A program made the position numbers and the translations under genes. A DNA stretch of 31,414 nt from Phycisphaerales bacterium UBA2218 (GTDB lineage: Bacteria; Planctomycetota; Phycisphaerae; Sedimentisphaerales; Anaerobacaceae), in assembly GCA_002327785.1 (NCBI GenBank), contig DCUI01000327.1, forward strand, positions 13,328 through 44,741, written 5' to 3'. The notes under the pieces are model-generated. The model made no database searches, was not told where the DNA came from, and saw only the letters and a list, made by a program, of their open reading frames with translations. Positions within the stretch are counted from its first letter, which is position 1. Each line of letters begins with the position of its first letter. Below are positions 14,073 to 22,074 of this stretch, in pieces.

Positions 14073-15889
14073 TGAAGAAGGTGTGGGTGGTCTTAATACT
14101 CGTGTCCGGCGTACTGCTCTCGGGGTGCCGGGGCCCGGACAATCTCCAAAGCATCGGCGAGCCCAAGCCTGCCGCAGCGCCGGCCACTGGGCGAGGCTAC
14201 TTCTGGGACAGCAACCTCAGGCCTACGGCCAGCGTGCCGTCCCAGGCAAGGCCCAGGCGTCAACCGTCGCAGTCGCCGCTGCAGCCGCGATCGGAAGATC
14301 AGGTCGCCACGGCGGAGATTGAGTCGACGGTCGGCCCAACCACCGTCACGCCGGTGCCTGTGCAGCCGGAGGTCCTGACCGCTTCGGCGGAAGGAGTCCA
14401 GCCGTTCACGTCCAGACCTATCGCCTCCACGTATGGCAGGACCGTCCCGGTCGGGCGGGCCCTCGTGTCCGTCGACGAGCCGGCGGGCAGCACCCTGTCC
14501 ATCACCTATCCCAGGCCGGATTACGGCATCATTCAGGTCGACAAGGCCATGCCGGAGGAAATACGCCTGAACACACCGTTTGCCTACGTCATCCGCGTCA
14601 CCAACCTTACCGAGATGATGCTCACTGAGATCACGATCACCGAGACGCTCTCCAGGGACTTCCAATTCAAAGGCTCCGAGCCGGCGGCCCGAACCCAGGA
14701 TGACCAACTGGTGTGGGATATCGACTCACTGGGTCCCCGTGCAAGCAAGAGCATCAAGATCTCCGGGACCGCCACCGCCGCCAGACCGCTGGAGCACTGT
14801 ACGGCCATCACCCATACGGCCCGCAACTGCGCCGTGGTGAAGGTGGTCGAGCCCACGCTGGAGTTGGCGAAGATCGCGCCTGCCGAGGCGCTGTTGTGCG
14901 AGCCAATCCAGGTCGATTTCGTTGTCACGAACACCGGAACGGGCGCAGCCCAGAACGTTCAAATCACCGACACGCTGCCCGCCGGGCTGCAGACGACGGA
15001 CGGCAAGGGCAAGATCGTACTGGAGGCCGGCACGCTCGCCGCAGGAGAATCCCGGCGGTTCTCGATCAAGTTGCGGGCGACGAAGACCGGGACCTACGTC
15101 AACAAGGCCGTGGCAACGTCGGCCGCCGGCCTGAAGGCCGAATCCGAGCCCACGCTGACCAACGTCCGCCAGCCGATCCTGACGATCACCAAGAGCGGCC
15201 CGAAGCGCCAGTACCTGGGCCGTTCAATCAGCTATGAGCTAACCGTCACAAACAAGGGCGACGGCCCAGCGCAGAACACGACGATTGAGGACATCATTCC
15301 CCCGGGCGTGACGTCCATTGAGGCCACCGCCGGCGCTCAGTTCTCCGGGTCCAAACTGGTCTGGGAGCTCGGCACACTCGAGCCGAACACCTCCAAGACC
15401 GTGCAGGTCTCGTACACGCCGACACGTGAAGGCGAGCTGATGGCGACGGCGACGGCGACGGCTTATTGTGCCGAGCCTGTCACCGACTCGAGCAGGACCG
15501 TAATCACCGGGATTGCCGCCAGCCGGGTCGAAGTACTCGATCTGGAAGACCCTGTCGAGGTCGGCACGAACACCACCTATGTGATCACGGTTACGAACGA
15601 AGGCACCGCGGCAGACAGCAACATACGGATCTCCATCGTGCTGGATGACAAGCTGCAATACGTCACCTCTGCCGGCGCGACGGCTGGATCCGTCATGGGT
15701 AAGACGATCAACTTCGCGCCGCTCCGCAGCCTTGAGCCCAAGAACAAGGCGACCTGGCGCGTCGTCGTCCGAGGCGCCGTCGCCGGTGACGCACGGTTCA
15801 AGATCACGATGAACACCGATCAGCTCGCGCTGCCGGTGGAACAGACCGAAGCCACGCACATCTATCAGCAGTTCAACAGCGGGAAGTGA
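14072..15889 (+). CDS. Lipoprotein with tandem DUF11 (conserved repeat) domains
   Basis: Protein of 605 residues. The N-terminus is a lipoprotein signal peptide: MKK, a hydrophobic core, then lipobox LLSGC with the modified cysteine at residue 19. A Pro/Ala/Gln-rich linker (about 22-150) leads to four Ig-like DUF11 repeats (about 155-255, 262-360, 365-465 and 480-590), recognised by recurring patterns such as P-x-x-Y-x-I-x-V-T-N, ITDTLPAGL, and LEPNTSKTVQVSYTPT. The family is typical of extracellular or envelope proteins and common in planctomycetes; the ligand or structural role is unknown. ATG at 14072 was chosen over GTG at 14069 because aaaggag (14058-14064) is then 7 bases away. A terminator follows 13 bases after the stop, so the gene is probably monocistronic. 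Confidence 0.9.
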   Translation: MKKVWVVLILVSGVLLSGCRGPDNLQSIGEPKPAAAPATGRGYFWDSNLRPTASVPSQARPRRQPSQSPLQPRSEDQVATAEIESTVGPTTVTPVPVQPEVLTASAEGVQPFTSRPIASTYGRTVPVGRALVSVDEPAGSTLSITYPRPDYGIIQVDKAMPEEIRLNTPFAYVIRVTNLTEMMLTEITITETLSRDFQFKGSEPAARTQDDQLVWDIDSLGPRASKSIKISGTATAARPLEHCTAITHTARNCAVVKVVEPTLELAKIAPAEALLCEPIQVDFVVTNTGTGAAQNVQITDTLPAGLQTTDGKGKIVLEAGTLAAGESRRFSIKLRATKTGTYVNKAVATSAAGLKAESEPTLTNVRQPILTITKSGPKRQYLGRSISYELTVTNKGDGPAQNTTIEDIIPPGVTSIEATAGAQFSGSKLVWELGTLEPNTSKTVQVSYTPTREGELMATATATAYCAEPVTDSSRTVITGIAASRVEVLDLEDPVEVGTNTTYVITVTNEGTAADSNIRISIVLDDKLQYVTSAGATAGSVMGKTINFAPLRSLEPKNKATWRVVVRGAVAGDARFKITMNTDQLALPVEQTEATHIYQQFNSGK

Positions 15890-15902
15890 TTATGGAAACC
15901 CA

Positions 15903-15930
15903 CGCCGCGGCTCTCCGGCCGCGGCGTTTT
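15903..15930 (+). terminator. Rho-independent terminator after the DUF11 lipoprotein gene
   Basis: Perfect 9-base arms cgccgcggc (15903-15911) and gccgcggcg (15918-15926) with a 6-base loop, followed by tttt. Confidence 0.85.
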
Positions 15931-16026
15931 CATGCGCATACACCGGTGCATGGGCTCCCGGGTGCGGCCGGAATCCGCCACCGAACGCCGACCCCGCCTG
16001 GTCCCCTGCGGGAAGGAACAATTCTA

Positions 16027-16054
16027 TTGCAATGTCCGGCCCGGCGACTATACT
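16027..16054 (+). promoter_or_regulatory. Sigma70-like promoter for accB-accC
   Basis: -35 TTGCAA (16027-16032), 16-base spacer, -10 TATACT (16049-16054). It lies between the terminator of the previous gene and accB, leaving a leader of about 88 bases. Confidence 0.6.
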
Positions 16055-16148
16055 GGTGCCCTGACCCAGGAGCCACCTGAATCCCCGTTGGGGGACGTGG
16101 TGTGCCGACTTTGAGCAACCCATCCGGACCTCCGGAAAGGATGCGACG

Positions 16149-16643
16149 ATGGCTGAGAAAGACGCCGATGTCCAGAAGATAAAAGAACTCATCAAGATCA
16201 TGAAAGAGAATGATCTTGTCGAAATCGATATCCAGCATGGGGATGACCGTGTGGCTCTTCGGCGCGCCCAGCCGCAACAGGCGCCCGCCACCGCGCCGAT
16301 CATGGCGTCGTTGCCGGGGGCGGCGGCCCCGATCATGGTGCCCCAGCCCCAGGGCCAGACGCCGGCGGTGGGACAGACCCCGGCAAACACCGGACGGGAG
16401 GGCCTTCTGGAGATCAAGTCCCCGATCGTCGGGACGTTCTACGAGGCCCCAAGCCCAGACTCCGAGCCATATGTCGAGCCCGGCGGCCATGTCGATCCGC
16501 AGACGGTGGTGTGCATCATCGAAGCCATGAAGGTCATGAATGAAATCAAGGCCGAAGTCAGCGGCACGATCGTCGAAAGGACCGTCAAAAACGGCCAGGC
16601 GGTCGAATACGGTCAGGTGCTCTTCCGAGTCAGGCCCGACTGA
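16149..16643 (+). CDS. accB: Biotin carboxyl carrier protein of acetyl-CoA carboxylase
   Basis: Carries biotin between the carboxylase and carboxyltransferase halves of acetyl-CoA carboxylase, the first step of fatty-acid synthesis. The protein has 164 residues, a typical length. The N-terminal helical region (1-35, with IKELIKIMKENDLVEIDI) is followed by an Ala/Pro/Gln-rich swinging linker (about 40-85) and the biotinyl domain (86-164). The biotin lysine is K128 in CIIEAMKVMNEIKAE, and the thumb region is SPIVGTFYEAPSPDS. The ATG at 16149 has ggaaagga 8 bases upstream. accC follows after 75 bases. Confidence 0.96.
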   Translation: MAEKDADVQKIKELIKIMKENDLVEIDIQHGDDRVALRRAQPQQAPATAPIMASLPGAAAPIMVPQPQGQTPAVGQTPANTGREGLLEIKSPIVGTFYEAPSPDSEPYVEPGGHVDPQTVVCIIEAMKVMNEIKAEVSGTIVERTVKNGQAVEYGQVLFRVRPD

Positions 16644-16718
16644 ACCCCTTGTGTAGCGCCTGCTGCGGGCTGGCGGACGGCACGTCCCGCAGGATGCACG
16701 ACGAGCAGGAGTCATCGT

Positions 16719-18056
16719 ATGGTATCCAGAATCCTGGTCGCCAACCGCGGCGAAATCGCACTTCGCATCATTCGCGCCTGCCGCGAAATGGGCGTCGCCT
16801 CCGTGGCCGTCTACTCCGAGGCAGACAGGAATGCGCCATATCTTCGGCTCGCCGACGAATCGATCTGCATCGGCCCGGCGGACTGCAACCAAAGCTATCT
16901 GAACATACCGAGGATCATCAGCGCCGCCGAGATCACCAACGTCGACGCGATCCACCCCGGCTACGGGTTCCTGGCCGAGAATGTGAACTTCGCCCAGATC
17001 TGCAGTGACTGCGGCATTGGTTTTATCGGTCCTCCGGTGGAGGCCATGCGGCTGCTGGGGGATAAGGTCGAGGCACGCAAGCTCGCCCGGAAAACGAAGG
17101 TTCCCATCGTTCCAGGCTCCGAGGGTGTCGTTCCCAACGAGGCCGAGGCGATGAAGCTGGCCAGCCAGATCGGATACCCCGTCATCATCAAGGCCGTCGC
17201 CGGCGGCGGGGGCCGCGGCATGCGCGTCGTGCACAACGACATCAGCCTGCGGGCCGCCTTCAACGCCGCACGCACGGAGGCCGAAGCCGCGTTCGGCGAG
17301 GGCGCCGTGTACATCGAGAAGTTCATCGTCGAGCCTCGCCACGTCGAAGTCCAGGTCATGGCCGACCAGGAAGGCAACGTCGTTCACTTTTTCGAGCGGG
17401 ACTGCTCCATCCAGAGGCGGCACCAGAAAATGATCGAGGAGTCGCCCTGCCCGGTGCTGGAGGACCGCGATCGTCAGCGCCTGGCGGACTCGGCGATTCG
17501 CCTGATCAAAGAGGCCAAGTACGTGAACGCCGCCACGGTCGAGTTCCTCCTGGACAGAGACAACAAGTTCTATTTCATCGAGGTCAACACCCGCATTCAG
17601 GTCGAGCACCCCGTCACCGAGATGGTCACCGGCCATGATCTGATCAAATGGCAAATCAGGATCGCCAGCGGCCAGCCGATCAAGCTGCGCCAAAAGAGCA
17701 TCAGGCATCAGGGCGTAGCAATTGAGTGCCGGATCAACGCGGAAGACCCGGCGAACAACTTCTCACCCTGCCCAGGCACCATCACGCAGTACATCGCCCC
17801 CGGCGGCTTTGGGGTGCGAGTGGATACGCACGCTCATCAGGGCTGGACCGTCACGCCGAACTACGATTCTCTGATCGCCAAGCTTATCGTCCATCAGAAG
17901 ACGCGGGCCGAGGCGATTGCCACCATGCGGCGGGCGCTGCAGGAGTTCGTCATCCACCCGATCAAAACGACCATCCCCGCCTGCCTGGAGATCCTCTCCC
18001 ACAACCTGTTCGTCAAGGGCAAAGTCGACACGGGTTTCGTCGAACGGAATCTCTAA
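16719..18056 (+). CDS. accC: Biotin carboxylase subunit of acetyl-CoA carboxylase
   Basis: ATP-grasp enzyme that carboxylates biotin on AccB using bicarbonate and ATP. It has 445 residues, the normal length. Seen: ILVANRGEIALRIIRACRE at the start, DAIHPGYGFLAEN, the ATP-binding glycine loop AGGGGRGMRVV, the catalytic block RDCSIQRRHQKMIEESP, and the metal and bicarbonate site FIEVNTRIQVEHPVTE. The ATG at 16719 has caggag 7 bases upstream. It is transcribed with accB from the promoter at 16027. The carboxyltransferase genes accA and accD are not in the window. Confidence 0.97.
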   Translation: MVSRILVANRGEIALRIIRACREMGVASVAVYSEADRNAPYLRLADESICIGPADCNQSYLNIPRIISAAEITNVDAIHPGYGFLAENVNFAQICSDCGIGFIGPPVEAMRLLGDKVEARKLARKTKVPIVPGSEGVVPNEAEAMKLASQIGYPVIIKAVAGGGGRGMRVVHNDISLRAAFNAARTEAEAAFGEGAVYIEKFIVEPRHVEVQVMADQEGNVVHFFERDCSIQRRHQKMIEESPCPVLEDRDRQRLADSAIRLIKEAKYVNAATVEFLLDRDNKFYFIEVNTRIQVEHPVTEMVTGHDLIKWQIRIASGQPIKLRQKSIRHQGVAIECRINAEDPANNFSPCPGTITQYIAPGGFGVRVDTHAHQGWTVTPNYDSLIAKLIVHQKTRAEAIATMRRALQEFVIHPIKTTIPACLEILSHNLFVKGKVDTGFVERNL

Positions 18057-18154
18057 AGGAGCATGTGGGAACCTCCGTATTCAGCGGATAGTTCCGCCAA
18101 GCGCAGTATGTCCTTGGCTTGACGTACATGCTCACGTCCCTCAGACCGTCAGAC

Positions 18155-19444
18155 TCACCGCTCTAATGCGACCATGTCTTCATAGGTTTCGCGTCTGCGG
18201 ATCACACGGAAGCTGTCGCCCTCGACGAGGATTTCCGTGGCCCGGCCGCGGGCGTTGTAGTTGCTGCTCATGGTGAAGCCATACGCGCCTGCGCCGAAGA
18301 CTGCCATCAGGTCGCCTCGCTGCACGGGAGGAATGCACCGGTCCTTGGCCAGGAAATCGGCGCCCTCGCAGATCGGCCCGACGATATCGACAACCTCCCC
18401 CCCGCCCATGTGCAGATCCTTGTTGCGGGCGGTCGGCACGAAACGTGCGTCCACTCTCGCAGGCCAGATGAAATGGAACGCCCCGTACAGCGAGGGGCGA
18501 ATCAAATCGTTCATGCCGGCATCGACGATGACAAACTTCTTGCTGCCCCCCTGTTTGGTGTAGAGAACTCGCGTCAGAAGGATGGCGGCGTTGGCGCAAA
18601 TGCTTTTGCCGGGTTCGAGGATGAGCCTAAGCCCTTTGCCTCGAAGCAGGGGCACAAGTCCGGCCGCGTACTGCTCCGCAGAGGGCACGGTTTCCGTCTC
18701 GTAGTCGGCTCCGTATCCACCGCCCAGGTCCAGCGCCTCGACCGTATGCCCCTTCTCACGAAGCCGGTCCACAAGCGGAAGGATCTTCTTCACCGCATCG
18801 ACGAAAGGATCGATGGTCTTACCGCCCGTGCCCAGATGGACGTGGATGGCACACAGTCGGACCGTCGAGCCACCGCCGTACTTGTCAAAGACCGAGACTG
18901 CTCGCTCAATGTCCACCCCGAACTTGGTCTCTCTCTTTCCGGTCTCCAGATACGCATGGCTGCGATAGTCCACGTCAGGATTCACGCGGAGCGCGGCTTT
19001 CAGCATGGTCTCGTCACCGGCCGCGTGCCGCTCGGCGAGCCGAATAAGATTCTCGAGCTCCTGCTCCGACTCGATATTGAAGTATCCGATCCCGGCCCGA
19101 ATCGCCTCGATGATCTCGTCGTCGGTCTTTCCCACACCCGCATAGACGATCTTGGCGGGATCGCCGCCCACCTGAAGGACGCGATACAGCTCGCCGCCGC
19201 TGACGATGTCGAACCCGCTGCCTCGTTCGGCCATCACCTTGAGCACGTGCAGGTTGCCGCACGCCTTGACCGAGAAACAGATCATCGGATCGAGTTCCCG
19301 ATACGCCGCCTGGATCTTCGCCAGATGATCCTCAAACGTACCCTTGCTGTAGATATAGGCAGGGGTCCCCGCCTGCGCTGCAATGCGTTCGACGTCCACG
19401 CCCTCAGCCAGAAGCACGCCGCCGCTGTAATGAAACAAATCCAT
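18155..19444 (-). CDS. lysA: Diaminopimelate decarboxylase
   Basis: PLP enzyme that converts meso-diaminopimelate to lysine, the last step of lysine synthesis. The protein has 429 residues, typical. The PLP lysine is K60 in MICFSVKACGN. Also seen: HVHLGTGGK, the phosphate-binding LDLGGGYGADY, EPGKSICANAAILLTRV, the substrate-site cysteine in GPICEGADFLAKDR, and GAYGFTMSSNYNARGR near the end. The ATG at 19444 was chosen because it matches the family start and has ggagag about 8 bases upstream; the open frame extends to 19591 without similarity. It is convergent with accC, 98 bases apart. A promoter candidate is listed separately. Confidence 0.96.
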   Translation of the reverse strand: MDLFHYSGGVLLAEGVDVERIAAQAGTPAYIYSKGTFEDHLAKIQAAYRELDPMICFSVKACGNLHVLKVMAERGSGFDIVSGGELYRVLQVGGDPAKIVYAGVGKTDDEIIEAIRAGIGYFNIESEQELENLIRLAERHAAGDETMLKAALRVNPDVDYRSHAYLETGKRETKFGVDIERAVSVFDKYGGGSTVRLCAIHVHLGTGGKTIDPFVDAVKKILPLVDRLREKGHTVEALDLGGGYGADYETETVPSAEQYAAGLVPLLRGKGLRLILEPGKSICANAAILLTRVLYTKQGGSKKFVIVDAGMNDLIRPSLYGAFHFIWPARVDARFVPTARNKDLHMGGGEVVDIVGPICEGADFLAKDRCIPPVQRGDLMAVFGAGAYGFTMSSNYNARGRATEILVEGDSFRVIRRRETYEDMVALER

Positions 19445-19507
19445 GAACCGAATCTCTCCAAACGCAGTATTCCGACGATTTAACCCTGTCAACCGGCACT
19501 GCGGGAG

Positions 19508-19535
19508 AGTATAGACGAATCCGGCGCAATTACAA
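19508..19535 (-). promoter_or_regulatory. Sigma70-like promoter for lysA
   Basis: On the minus strand: -35 TTGTAA (19535-19530), 16-base spacer, -10 TATACT (19513-19508). This gives a leader of about 57 bases before the lysA ATG. A TTGACA further downstream lacks a matching -10. Confidence 0.45.
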
Positions 19536-19603
19536 GAAGCAGGCGACGCGGCCTGCAATGGGAAGAGAGGCGATACCATCCCCCCGAGCACCGCGAGTGC
19601 CCC

Positions 19604-19656
19604 CCCTAAAAAGAGAAATGGAAGGCTCTCCTGTTTGTCAGAGGACCTTCCATTTC
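19604..19656 (-). terminator. Terminator after the lysine-rich small gene
   Basis: Perfect 11-base arms gaaatggaagg (19615-19625) and ccttccatttc (19646-19656). On the minus strand the stem is followed by tctcttttta, a T-rich run. Its position after the minus-strand lysine-rich gene and before lysA fits that orientation. Confidence 0.7.
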
Positions 19657-19795
19657 CCGAAAGCCTGCTGCAACGCGCTCAATCACTCGGATTTCGTCCG
19701 TTCGGGACGGCCCGAACGAAACTCGGCGAATTGCCGCCGCCATCAAGCTTCGTTGATGGCGGTGCAAAACGAGCAGGCCCTTGACTGACGTTGCA

Positions 19796-19891
19796 TTACC
19801 TCTTCTTTGCCTTCTTCGCGGTCTTCTTCTTTGCCGTCTTCTTCGTTGCCTTCTTGGCGACCTTCTTCTTTGCTGCTTTCTTCTTGGCCAT
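19796..19891 (-). CDS. 31-residue lysine-rich, histone H1-like small protein
   Basis: ATG at 19891 to TAA at 19796 on the minus strand encodes 31 residues, 17 of them lysine, in KK and KKK clusters spaced by Ala, Thr or Val (MAKKKAAKKKVAKKATKK...). This is the composition of the lysine-rich tails of bacterial histone H1-like proteins, which bind DNA nonspecifically. An excellent Shine-Dalgarno (aaggag, minus strand, 19905-19900) lies 8 bases upstream, and a terminator follows about 140 bases after the stop. A TATAGT element (minus strand, 19951-19946) could be its -10, with only a weak -35. A short, highly biased ORF could arise by chance repeat expansion, but the ribosome-binding site and terminator argue for a real gene. 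Confidence 0.68.
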   Translation of the reverse strand: MAKKKAAKKKVAKKATKKTAKKKTAKKAKKR

Positions 19892-20411
19892 TACCTTTTC
19901 TCCTTTTCGATTAAGTTGACCAACGAATGACTGGTTTCTGTATGTACTATACTGACTAACACTAAAATTCAGGCCAAGCCGTTGTCAACACGATTGTCTC
20001 GACGATGTTGACAATTGCCATGTTCTTTATCGTCCAAGTATTTCTCAATCCTTCATAAATTTTTCTTGGACCATCGCGTGCGCAGGCGCTCCGCGCGTGC
20101 AGATCACCACACAAACGGAGCATCGACGCCTTTCTCTCGCCTGTATGTCACGATATCAATCGTGCGTGATAGAGCGGAAAAGCACGCGAATTTCCGCAGT
20201 ATTTGCACGCACCACACCACCGTGCGAAAGGATGCCGCGATCGCTTCCATGATGCGATCTGGCAGACTGTGACCGCGCCACACGAAATAAAATAGCCGCT
20301 TGACTTTCGCCTTGCGAGAGTGTTCCTTTAGTCACTGTCGAGCCCGCGAAATCAGGAAGGATTTCGAAGGACCGCAATCACACAACCAACAGGTTGGCTG
20401 TTAACAATCAC
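19892..20411. other. Divergent intergenic region, 520 bases
   Basis: Separates the lysine-rich gene (minus) from nadD (plus). It is more AT-rich than its neighbours. It contains the inverted repeat at 19982-20014, listed separately. No convincing ORF, RNA or nadD promoter is visible; TAAAAT near 20287-20292 is a weak -10 candidate with no good -35. Confidence 0.55.
19982..20014. promoter_or_regulatory. Inverted repeat ttgtcaaca / tgttgacaa, possible operator
   Basis: Perfect 9-base arms at 19982-19990 and 20006-20014 separated by 15 bases. Each arm contains a TTGACA-like -35 hexamer pointing outward, toward the lysine-rich gene and toward nadD. Arm centres are 24 bases apart, a little over two helical turns. 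It could be a dimeric regulator site or paired -35 boxes; matching -10 boxes are weak. Confidence 0.4.
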
Positions 20412-21029
20412 ATGGCACAACGAAGAATTGCACTTTTTGGAGGCTCGTTCGACCCGATCCATCTGGGCCATACGAGAGTTGCCAGGGCAGCCGCAGAGCA
20501 GATTCGAGCCGAAAGAACGATCTTCATCCCGGCAAAATGCTCCCCGCTGAAGAGCTTCTGGCCGTATGCACGAGACGAAGATCGGTTGAACATGGTGACG
20601 CTGGCAACGGCGGACGATGATTCCTTCGCAGTCAGTGATTGCGAGTTGCAACGGGTCACTCCCAGCTTCACGCTCGATACGGTGCGCCTGTTCAGACGCG
20701 AGTATGGCGAAGACACGGCGATCCATTGGCTCCTCGGCGCCGACAGCACCAAAGATCTCGTGCACTGGCACAGGATCGAGGAGTTGCTCGACGAATGCAA
20801 TCTGACCACGATGCAGCGCGCGGGCCATGCCCCGCCGGACTTCAACCGCCTGGAATCTCTGTGGGGTGCGCAGCGCATCGCCAAGCTGAAACGGAACGTG
20901 GTCCAGACGCCGCTGGTGGATGTCAGCAGCACGGAAGTGCGCAGGCGACTGGCGGCGCATGAAGACGTGAGCGGAATGCTTCATCCGGATGTCCTTACAT
21001 ACATCCGGGAGCACAGCCTCTACCAATAG
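20412..21029 (+). CDS. nadD: Nicotinate-nucleotide adenylyltransferase
   Basis: Transfers AMP from ATP to nicotinate mononucleotide in NAD synthesis. The protein has 205 residues, typical. Seen: IALFGGSFDPIHLGH near the N-terminus with the HxGH nucleotidyltransferase motif HLGH, the WLLGADSTKDLVHWHR block typical of NadD, and the C-terminal VSSTEVRRRL matching the ISSTxIR motif. ATG at 20412 was preferred to the in-frame TTG at 20394; neither has a clear Shine-Dalgarno. It is convergent with hypB, 39 bases apart. rsfS, its usual neighbour, is elsewhere in the window. Confidence 0.95.
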   Translation: MAQRRIALFGGSFDPIHLGHTRVARAAAEQIRAERTIFIPAKCSPLKSFWPYARDEDRLNMVTLATADDDSFAVSDCELQRVTPSFTLDTVRLFRREYGEDTAIHWLLGADSTKDLVHWHRIEELLDECNLTTMQRAGHAPPDFNRLESLWGAQRIAKLKRNVVQTPLVDVSSTEVRRRLAAHEDVSGMLHPDVLTYIREHSLYQ

Positions 21030-21068
21030 CGCAAACCACTCGAAGACGTGCCGTCCGGCGGCGAGAGA

Positions 21069-21731
21069 TCATCGTGAACGAACCTGATCCGTCAGCCAGC
21101 CATACCAATTCCGCATGCCCTCGCCCGTCTTGGCGGATACGGGGAAGATTTCAATGGATTTGTTGAGCCGCCGCGCATCGGTGTTGACGCGGTCGAGATC
21201 GAAATCGACGAGCGATCCTGCCAACAGGTCGATCTTGTTCACGAGCAAGACTTTTGACTTGGCGAAGATCCCCGGGTACTTCACCGGTTTATCATCGCCC
21301 TCGGCAACCGACAGCACGACAATTTTCCCATCTTCGCCGAGTTCAAACGCCGAAGGGCACACAAGATTGCCGACATTCTCAATGAACACCACATCAAGGC
21401 CCTCGACCGGCAGCTTCTCCAGGGCCTGATTCACCTGCGAAGCGGACAGATGGCACGCTCCATCGGTATTGATCTGAATCGCAGGCGCCTTCGTGGCCCG
21501 GATTCTCTCGGCGTCGATGTCCGTCTGAAGGTCGCCTTCGATCACGCCGATGCGAAGCGACTGCGCGAGATCGCGAATCGTCCGCACCAGCAGAGTTGTC
21601 TTGCCTGAACCAGGCGACGAGATCATGTTGAAGCATCGCTTCCCGTATCGAGCCAGAAGCCGGCGGTTCTTCATCGCGTACGTCTCATTGGCGTTCAAGA
21701 TCCTCTTGCCGACGTCAACCTTGTCCATCAT
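21069..21731 (-). CDS. hypB: Hydrogenase maturation GTPase HypB
   Basis: GTPase that delivers nickel, with HypA, to the large subunit of nickel-iron hydrogenase. It has 220 residues. Walker A is SSPGSGKTT (38-46), followed by GVIEGDLQTDID. The shared metal-site pair is C93-H94 in TDGACHLSASQV. FIENVGNLVCPS and the guanine-specificity motif NKID (in VLLVNKIDLL) are present. It lacks the N-terminal CxxCGC nickel site and the His-rich stretch found in some HypB. Two ATGs (21731, 21728) are possible; both overlap the end of hypA by 12-17 bases. Last gene of the hypCDEAB run. Confidence 0.95.
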   Translation of the reverse strand: MMDKVDVGKRILNANETYAMKNRRLLARYGKRCFNMISSPGSGKTTLLVRTIRDLAQSLRIGVIEGDLQTDIDAERIRATKAPAIQINTDGACHLSASQVNQALEKLPVEGLDVVFIENVGNLVCPSAFELGEDGKIVVLSVAEGDDKPVKYPGIFAKSKVLLVNKIDLLAGSLVDFDLDRVNTDARRLNKSIEIFPVSAKTGEGMRNWYGWLTDQVRSR

Positions 21732-22074
21732 CTGCTCTTTCAAATTCGATCTCGTCCAGCACCAGCGGGGCATCGGGCAACAACTCGAAGTCACCGCCCC
21801 CGCAACCCAGGCACTGCGTATTCGAAATATCGACGGCAAACACATTGCCGCACGTCTTGCATATCGCCTGCAGAGGCTTGTGCTCGATCTGCAGCGTCAT
21901 CCCCTCGCACAATGTATCCTTGGCAACGGCTTCGAAGGCGAACGAGAGGATCTCATCATTGATCTTGTTCAGCTCTCCGCAGCTCATCTTCGCGCGGACG
22001 GGTCTGGCGTGCCGCTCCTGGGCTTCGTGCAGGATCACCTCCATCAGACTCTGCGCCACCGTGGCCTCGTGCAT
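21715..22074 (-). CDS. hypA: Hydrogenase nickel-insertion protein HypA
   Basis: Nickel chaperone of 119 residues. The N-terminus is MHEATVAQSL; the M-H-E start is conserved and the histidine binds nickel. The structural zinc site uses CKTCGN and CLGCGG near residues 75-100. It starts at ATG 22074, whose first base is the last base of the hypE stop (TGATG), indicating translational coupling. Its 3' end overlaps the hypB start. Confidence 0.95.
   Translation of the reverse strand: MHEATVAQSLMEVILHEAQERHARPVRAKMSCGELNKINDEILSFAFEAVAKDTLCEGMTLQIEHKPLQAICKTCGNVFAVDISNTQCLGCGGGDFELLPDAPLVLDEIEFERADDGQG

Noticed and set aside
15930..17708. 592-codon open frame on the minus strand
   Set aside because: Antisense to accB and accC, both unmistakable. 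The product has shadow composition and no motif.
18059..18133. Inverted repeat gagcatgt / acatgctc between accC and lysA as a terminator
   Set aside because: Only 8-base arms with a 59-base loop and no T-run; consistent with chance.
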